A stretch of 64,000 bases of DNA from Stomorhina lunata (lineage: Eukaryota; Arthropoda; Insecta; Diptera; Rhiniidae). The DNA lies in contig OW121744.1 of the NCBI GenBank assembly GCA_933228675.1, forward strand, positions 17,000,394 through 17,064,393, in the 5' to 3' direction. Both the position numbers and the translations under genes were made by a program. Under the pieces are notes generated by a model. The model was not told the DNA's origin, ran no database searches, and worked only from the letters and a program-made list of their open reading frames with translations. The stretch's first letter is position 1. Each line of letters begins with the position of its first letter. Shown here piece by piece: positions 57,367-64,000 of this stretch.

Positions 57367-60300
57367 ACTTCTTTAGTAAATCTTTCAAAAATATACTTCT
57401 TTAGTAAATTTTTCAAAAATTTACTTCTTTAGTAAATTTTTCAAAAATTTACTTCTTTAGTAAATTTTTTAAAAATTTACTTCTTTAGTAAATTTTTCAA
57501 AAATTTACTTCTTTAGTAAATTTTTCAAAAATTTACTTCTTTAGTAAATTTTTCAAAAATTTACTTCTTTAGTAAATTTTTCAAAAATTTACTTCTTTAG
57601 TAAATTTTTCAAAAATTTACTTCTTTAGTAAATTTTTCAAAAATTTACTTCTTTAGTAAATTTTTCAAAAATTTACTTCTTTAGTAAATTTTTCAAAAAT
57701 TTACTTCTTTAGTAAATTTTTCAAAAATTTACTTCTTTAGTAAATTTTTCAAAAATTTACTTCTTTAGTAAATTTTTTAAAAATTTACTTCTTTAGTAAA
57801 TTTTTCAAAAATTTACTTCTATAGTAAATTTTTCAAAAATTTACTTCTTTAGTAAATTTTTCAAAAATTTACTTCTTTAGTAAATTTTTTTTTGAAAATT
57901 TACTTCTTTAGTAAATTTTTTTTTTGAAAATTTACTTCTTTAGTAAATTTTTTTTTTAAATTTACTTCTTTAGTAAATTTTTCAAAAATTTACTTCTTTA
58001 GTAAATTTTTCAAAAATTTACTTCTTTAGTAAATTTTTCAAAAATTTACTTCTTAAGTAAATTTTTCAAAAATTTACTTCTTAAGTAAATTTTTCAAAAA
58101 TTTACTTCTTAAGTAAATTTTTCAAAAATTTACTTCTTTAGTAAATTTTTCAAAAATTTACTTCTTTAGTAAATTTTTCAAAAATTTACTTCTTTAGTAA
58201 ATTTTTCAAAAATTTACTTCTTTAGTAAATTTTTCAAAAATTTACTTCTTTAGTAAATTTTTCAAAAATTTACTTCTTTAGTAAATTTTTCAAAAATTTA
58301 CTTCTTTAGTAAATTTTTCAAAAATTTACTTCTTTAGTAAATTTTTCAAAAATTTACTTCTTTAGTAAATTTTTCAAAAATTTACTTCTTTAGTAAATTT
58401 TTCAAAAATTTACTTCTTTAGTAAATTTTTCAAAAATTTACTTCTTTAGTAAATTTTTCAAAAATTTACTTCTTTAGTAAATTTTTCAAAAATTTACTTC
58501 TTTAGTAAATTTTTCAAAAATTTACTTCTTTAGTAAATTTTTCAAAAATTTACTTCTTTAGTAAATTTTTCAAAAATTTACTTCTTAAGTAAATTTTTCA
58601 AAAATTTACTTCTTTCGTAAATTTTTTTAAAAATTTACTTATTTATTAAATTTTTTTTAAAATTTACTTCTTTAGTAAATTTTTTTAAAAATTTACTTCT
58701 TTAGTAAATTTTTTTAAAAATTTACTTCTTTAGTAAATTTTTTTAAAAATTTACTTCTTTAGTAAATTTTTTTAAAAATTTACTTCTTTAGTAAATTTTT
58801 CAAAAATTTACTTCTTTAGTAAATTTTTCAAAAATTTACTTCTTTAGTAAATTTTTCAAAAATTTACTTCTTTAGTAAATTTTTCAAAAATTTACTTCTT
58901 TAGTAAATTTTTCAAAAATTTACTTCTTTAGTAAATTTTTCAAAAATTTACTTCTTTAGTAAATTTTTGAAAAATTTACTTCTTTAGTAAATTTTTGAAA
59001 AATTTACTTCTTTAGTAATTTTTTTAAAAATTTACTTCTTTAGTAAATTTTTTTAAAAATTTACTTCTTTAGTAAATTTTTTTAAAAATTTACTTCTTTA
59101 GTAAATTTTTCAAAAATTTACTTCTTTAGTAAATTTTTCAAAAATTTACTTCTTTAGTAAATTTTTCAAAAATTTACTTCTTTAGTAAATTTTTCAAAAA
59201 TTTACTTCTTTAGTAAATTTTTCAAAAATTTACTTCTTTAGTAAATTTTTCAAAAATTTACTTCTTTAGTAAATTTTTCAAAAATTTACTTCTTTAGTAA
59301 ATTTTTCAAAAATTTACTTCTTTAGTAAATTTTTGAAAAATTTACTTCTTTAGTAATTTTTTTAAAAATTTACTTCTTTAGTAAATTTTTTTAAAAATTT
59401 ACTTCTTTAGTAAATTTTTCAAAAATTTACTTCTTTAGTAAATTTTTGAAAAATTTACTTCTTTAGTAATTTTTTTAAAAATTTACTTCTTTAGTAAATT
59501 TTTTTAAAAATTTACTTCTTTAGTAAATTTTTCAAAAATTTACTTCTTTAGTAAATTTTTCAAAAATTTACTTCTTTAGTAAATTTTTCAAAAATTTACT
59601 TCTTTAGTAAATTTTTCAAAAATTTACTTCTTTAGTAAATTTTTCAAAAATTTACTTCTTTAGTAAATTTTTCAAAAATTTACTTCTTTAGTAAATTTTT
59701 CAAAAATTTACTTCTTTAGTAAATTTTTCAAAAATTTACTTCTTTAGTAAATTTTTCAAAAATTTACTTCTTTAGTAAATTTTTCAAAAATTTACTTCTT
59801 TAGTAAATTTTTCAAAAATTTACTTCTTTAGTAAATTTTTCAAAAATTTACTTTTTTAGTAAATTTTTCAAAAATTTACTTCTTTAGTAAATTTTTCAAA
59901 AATTTACTTCTTTAGTAAATTTTTCAAAAATTTACTTCTTTAGTAAATTTTTCAAAAATTTACTTCTTTAGTAAATTTTTTTAAAAATTTACTTATTTAT
60001 TAAATTTTTTTTAAAATTTACTTCTTTAGTAAATTTTTTTAAAAATTTACTTCTTTAGTAAATTTTTTTAAAAATTTACTTCTTTAGTAAATTTTTTTAA
60101 AAATTTACTTCTTTAGTAAATTTTTTTAAAAACTTACTTCTTTAGTAAATTTTTCAAAAATTTACTTCTTTAGTAAATTTTTCAAAAATTTACTTCTTTA
60201 GTAAATTTTTCAAAAATTTACTTCTTTAGTAAATTTTTCAAAAATTTACTTCTTTAGTAAATTTTTCAAAAATTTACTTCTTTAGTAAATTTTTCAAAAA

Positions 60301-63300
60301 TTTACTTCTTTAGTAAATTTTTCAAAAATTTACTTCTTTAGTAATTTTTTTTTAAAATTTACTTCTTTAGTAAATTTTTTTAAAAATTTACTTCTTTAGT
60401 AAATTTTTTTAAAAATTTACTTCTTTAGTAAATTTTTTTAAAAATTTACTTCTTTAGTAAATTTTTTTAAAAATTTACTTCTTTAGTAAATTTTTTTAAA
60501 AATTTAATTCTTTAGTAAATTTTTTTAAAAATTTACTTCTTTAGTTAATTTTTTTTTAAATTTACTTCTTTAGTAAATTTTTTTAAAAATTTACTTCTTT
60601 AGTAAATTTTTCAAAAATTTACTTCTTTAGTAAATTTTTCAAAAATTTACTTCTTTAGTAAATTTTTCAAAAATTTACTTCTTTAGTAAATTTTTAGTAA
60701 ATTCTTTAGTAAATTTTTCAAAAATTTACTTCTTTAGTAAATTTTTCAAAAATTTACTTCTTTAGTAAATTTTTCAAAAATTTACTTCTTTAGTAAATTT
60801 TTCAAAAATTTACTTCTTGAGTAATTTTTCAAAAATTTACTTCTTTAGTAATTTTGTCAAAAATTTACTTCTTTAGTAATTTTGTCAAAAATTTACTTCT
60901 TTGGTAAATTTTTTGAAAATTTACTTCTTTGGTAAATTTTTTGAAAATTTACTTCTTAAGTAAATTTTTTAAAAATTTACTTCTTAAGTAAATTTTTTAA
61001 AAATTTACTTCTGAAGTAAATTTTTTAAAAATTTACTTCTGAAGTAAATTTTTCAAAAATTTACTTCTTTAGTAAATTTTTCAAAAATTTACTTCTTTAG
61101 TAAATTTTTCAAAAATTTACTTCTTCAGTAAATTTTTCAAAAATTTACTTCTTTAGTAAATTTTTCAAAAATTTACTTCTTTAGTAAATTTTTCAAAAAT
61201 TTACTTCTTTAGTAAATTTTTCAAAAATTTACTTCTTTAGTAAATTTTTCAAAAATTTACTTCTTTAGTAAATTTTTCAAAAATTTACTTCTTTAGTAAA
61301 TTTTTCAAAAATTTACTTCTTTAGTAAATTTTTCAAAAATTTACTTCTTTAGTAAATTTTTCAAAAATTTACTTCTTTAGTAAATTTTTCAAAAATTTAC
61401 TTCTTTAGTAAATTTTTCAAAAATTTACTTCTTTAGTAAATTTTTCAAAAATTTACTTCTTTAGTAATTTTTCAAAAATTTACTTCTTTAGTAATTTTGT
61501 CAAAAATTTACTTCTTTAGTAATTTTGTCAAAAATTTACTTCTTTGGTAAATTTTTTGAAAATTTACTTCTTTGGTAAATTTTTTGAAAATTTACTTCTT
61601 AAGTAAATTTTTTAAAAATTTACTTCTTAAGTAAATTTTTTAAAAATTTACTTCTGAAGTAAATTTTTTAAAAATTTACTTCTGAAGTAAATTTTTTAAA
61701 AATTTACTTCTGAAGTAAATTTTTCAAAAATTTACTTCTTTAGTAAATTTTTCAAAAATTTACTTCTTTAGTAAATTTTTCAAAAATTTACTTCTTCAGT
61801 AAATTTTTCAAAAATTTACTTCTTTAGTAAATTTTTCAAAAATTTACTTCTTTAGTAAATTTTTCAAAAATTTACTTCTTTAGTAAATTTTTCAAAAATT
61901 TACTTCTTTAGTAAATTTTTCAAAAATTTACTTCTTTAGTAAATTTTTCAAAAATTTACTTCTTTAGTAAATTTTTCAAAAATTTACTTCTTTAGTAAAT
62001 TTTTCAAAAATTTACTTCTTTAGTAAATTTTTCAAAAATTTACTTCTTTAGTAAATTTTTCAAAAATTTACTTCTTTAGTAATTTTTCAAAAATTTACTT
62101 CTTTAGTAATTTTGTCAAAAATTTACTTCTTTAGTAATTTTGTCAAAAATTTACTTCTTTGGTAAATTTTTTGAAAATTTACTTCTTTGGTAAATTTTTT
62201 GAAAATTTACTTCTTAAGTAAATTTTTTAAAAATTTACTTCTTAAGTAAATTTTTTAAAAATTTACTTCTGAAGTAAATTTTTTAAAAATTTACTTCTGA
62301 AGTAAATTTTTCAAAAATTTACTTCTTTAGTAAATTTTTCAAAAATTTACTTCTTTAGTAAATTTTTCAAAAATTTACTTCTTTAGTAAATTTTTCAAAA
62401 ATTTACTTCTTCAGTAAATTTTTCAAAAATTTACTTCTTTAGTAAATTTTTCAAAAATTTACTTTAGTAAATTTTTCAAAAATTTACTTCTTTAGTAAAT
62501 TTTTCAAAAATTTACTTCTTTAGTAAATTTTTCAAAAATTTACTTCTTTAGTAATTTTTCAAAAATTTACTTCTTTAGTAAATTTTTCAAAAATTTACTT
62601 CTTTAGTAAATTTTTCAAAAATTTACTTCTTTAGTAAATTTTTCAAAAATTTACTTCTTAAGTAAATTTTTCAAAAATTTACTTCTTTAGTAAATTTTTC
62701 AAAAATTTACTTCTTTAGTAAATTTTTCAAAAATTTACTTCTTTAGTAAATTTTTCAAAAATTTACTTCTTTAGTAAATTTTTCAAAAATTTACTTCTTT
62801 AGTAAATTTTTTTAAAAATTTACTTCTTTAGTAAATTTTTCAAAAATTTACTTCTTTAGTAAATTTTTCAAAAATTTACTTCTTTAGTAAATTTTTCAAA
62901 AATTTACTTCTTTAGTAAATTTTTCAAAAATTTACTTCTTTAGTAAATTTTTCAAAAATTTACTTCTTTAGTAAATTTTTCAAAAATTTACTTCTTTAGT
63001 AAATTTTTCAAAAATTTACTTCTTTAGTAAATTTTTCAAAAATTTACTTCTTTAGTAAATTTTTCAAAAATTTACTTCTTTAGTAAATTTTTCAAAAATT
63101 TACTTCTTTAGTAAATTTTTCAAAAATTTACTTCTTTAGTAAATTTTTCAAAAATTTACTTCTTTAGTAAATTTTTCAAAAATTTACTTCTTTAGTAAAT
63201 TTTTCAAAAATTTACTTCTTTAGTAAATTTTTCAAAAATTTACTTCTTTAGTAAATTTTTCAAAAATTTACTTCTTTAGTAAATTTTTCAAAAATTTACT

Positions 63301-64000
63301 TCTTTAGTAAATTTTTCAAAAATTTACTTCTTTAGTAAATTTTTCAAAAATTTACTTCTTTAGTAAATTTTTCAAAAATTTACTTCTTTAGTAAATTTTT
63401 CAAAAATTTACTTCTTTAGTAAATTTTTCAAAAATTTACTTCTTTAGTAAATTTTTCAAAAATTTACTTCTTTAGTAAATTTTTCAAAAATTTACTTCTT
63501 TAGTAAATTTTTCAAAAATTTACTTCTTTAGTAAATTTTTCAAAAATTTACTTCTTTAGTAAATTTTTCAAAAATTTACTTCTTTAGTAAATTTTTCAAA
63601 AATTTACTTCTTTAGTAAATTTTTCAAAAATTTACTTCTTTAGTAAATTTTTCAAAAATTTACTTCTTTAGTACATTTTTTTTTGAAAATTTACTTCTTT
63701 AGTACATTTTTTTTTGAAAATTTACTTCTTTAGTACATTTTTTTTGAAAATTTACTTCTTTAGTAAATTTTTTTTTTGAAAATTTACTTCTTTAGTAAAT
63801 TTTTTTTTTGAAAATTTACTTCTTTAGTAAATTTTTTTTTTGAAAATTTACTTCTTTAGTAAATTTTTTTTTTGAAAATTTACTTCTTTAGTAAATTTTT
63901 TTTTTGAAAATTTACTTCTTTAGTAAATTTTTTTAAAAATTTACTTCTTTAGTAAATTTTTTTAAAAATTTACTTCTTTAGTAAATTTTTTTAAAAATTT
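57367..64000 (+). repeat. 28-bp palindromic satellite, array E2 (~237 units, runs off the window)
   Basis: The unit is the arms GTAAATTTTT and AAAAATTTAC around a single C, joined by TTCTTTA, so most of every unit is a perfect inverted repeat. Subtypes differ in the palindrome centre (C, G, TT, or TTTG) and linker (CTTTAG, CTTAAG, CTGAAG, CTTTGG). A fixed series of subtypes (ATTTTGTC, then TTTGGTAAA, then CTTAAG, then CTGAAG) is repeated three times, at 60847, 61490 and 62105. A TTTATTAAA unit block recurs at 58637 and 59991. There are no coding frames. Confidence 0.96.

Noticed and set aside
54641..64000. CRISPR array (28-bp repeats)
   Set aside because: There are no unique spacers. Units are contiguous tandem repeats in a fly intron.

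Overview
The window looks like nuclear DNA from a higher dipteran, probably a calyptrate fly such as a blowfly or a relative. It is extremely AT-rich and mostly tandem repeats. It has fly-type splice signals, a mini-me-like element with a GTCY microsatellite, tRNA-derived fragments and a MITE. No bacterial or viral gene organisation is visible. Nearly all long open reading frames are by-products of satellite units that lack stop codons.

One protein-coding gene can be supported, on the + strand. Two short exons (11688-11808 and 45899-46056) join in frame and encode the first 91 residues of a protein. The end of this piece matches the start of a Smad-type MH2 domain (W57, V60, E64, N66, R68, V69, then L-T-I-N-G). 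The best match from family knowledge is Expansion (exp), an insect MH2-only Smad relative involved in tracheal tube size. The gene continues beyond the right edge. A splice acceptor four bases before the ATG implies a non-coding 5' exon that I could not locate. Intron 1 is 34,090 bp and the next intron is at least 17.9 kb.

Layout. 1-11.7 kb (upstream, probably a 5' UTR intron): an AT-rich ~30-bp satellite (family A), a mini-me-like element (5.0-5.8 kb), a 3-kb 31-bp satellite (family B), two tRNA-like fragments and an unrecognised dispersed-looking block. 11.7-24.1 kb: exon 1, then family A arrays in intron 1. 24.1-24.8 kb: family B again, in the opposite orientation. 26.45 kb: a 116-bp MITE. 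26.7-45.0 kb: four arrays of a 12-bp satellite (TATGTCTTAGTC), two on the + strand and two inverted. 45.9 kb: exon 2. 46.8-52.8 kb: an almost perfectly uniform 11-bp satellite. 54.6-56.1 kb and 57.4-64.0 kb: two oppositely oriented arrays of a 28/29-bp palindromic satellite.

The most interesting observations concern repeat architecture. Three unrelated repeat families (12 bp, 31 bp B, 28/29 bp) each occur in both orientations within one predicted transcription unit, so the unspliced transcript could fold into kilobase-long double-stranded RNA. A dispersed motif (CTTAAGTCTTTTGTTTT) sits at several edges of the 12-bp arrays, resembles the 12-bp unit, and may be its progenitor. Its orientation, together with that of the arrays, suggests an inversion of about 6 kb. 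Distances within arrays come from manual alignment of the printed sequence. Functional statements about the repeats are inference.
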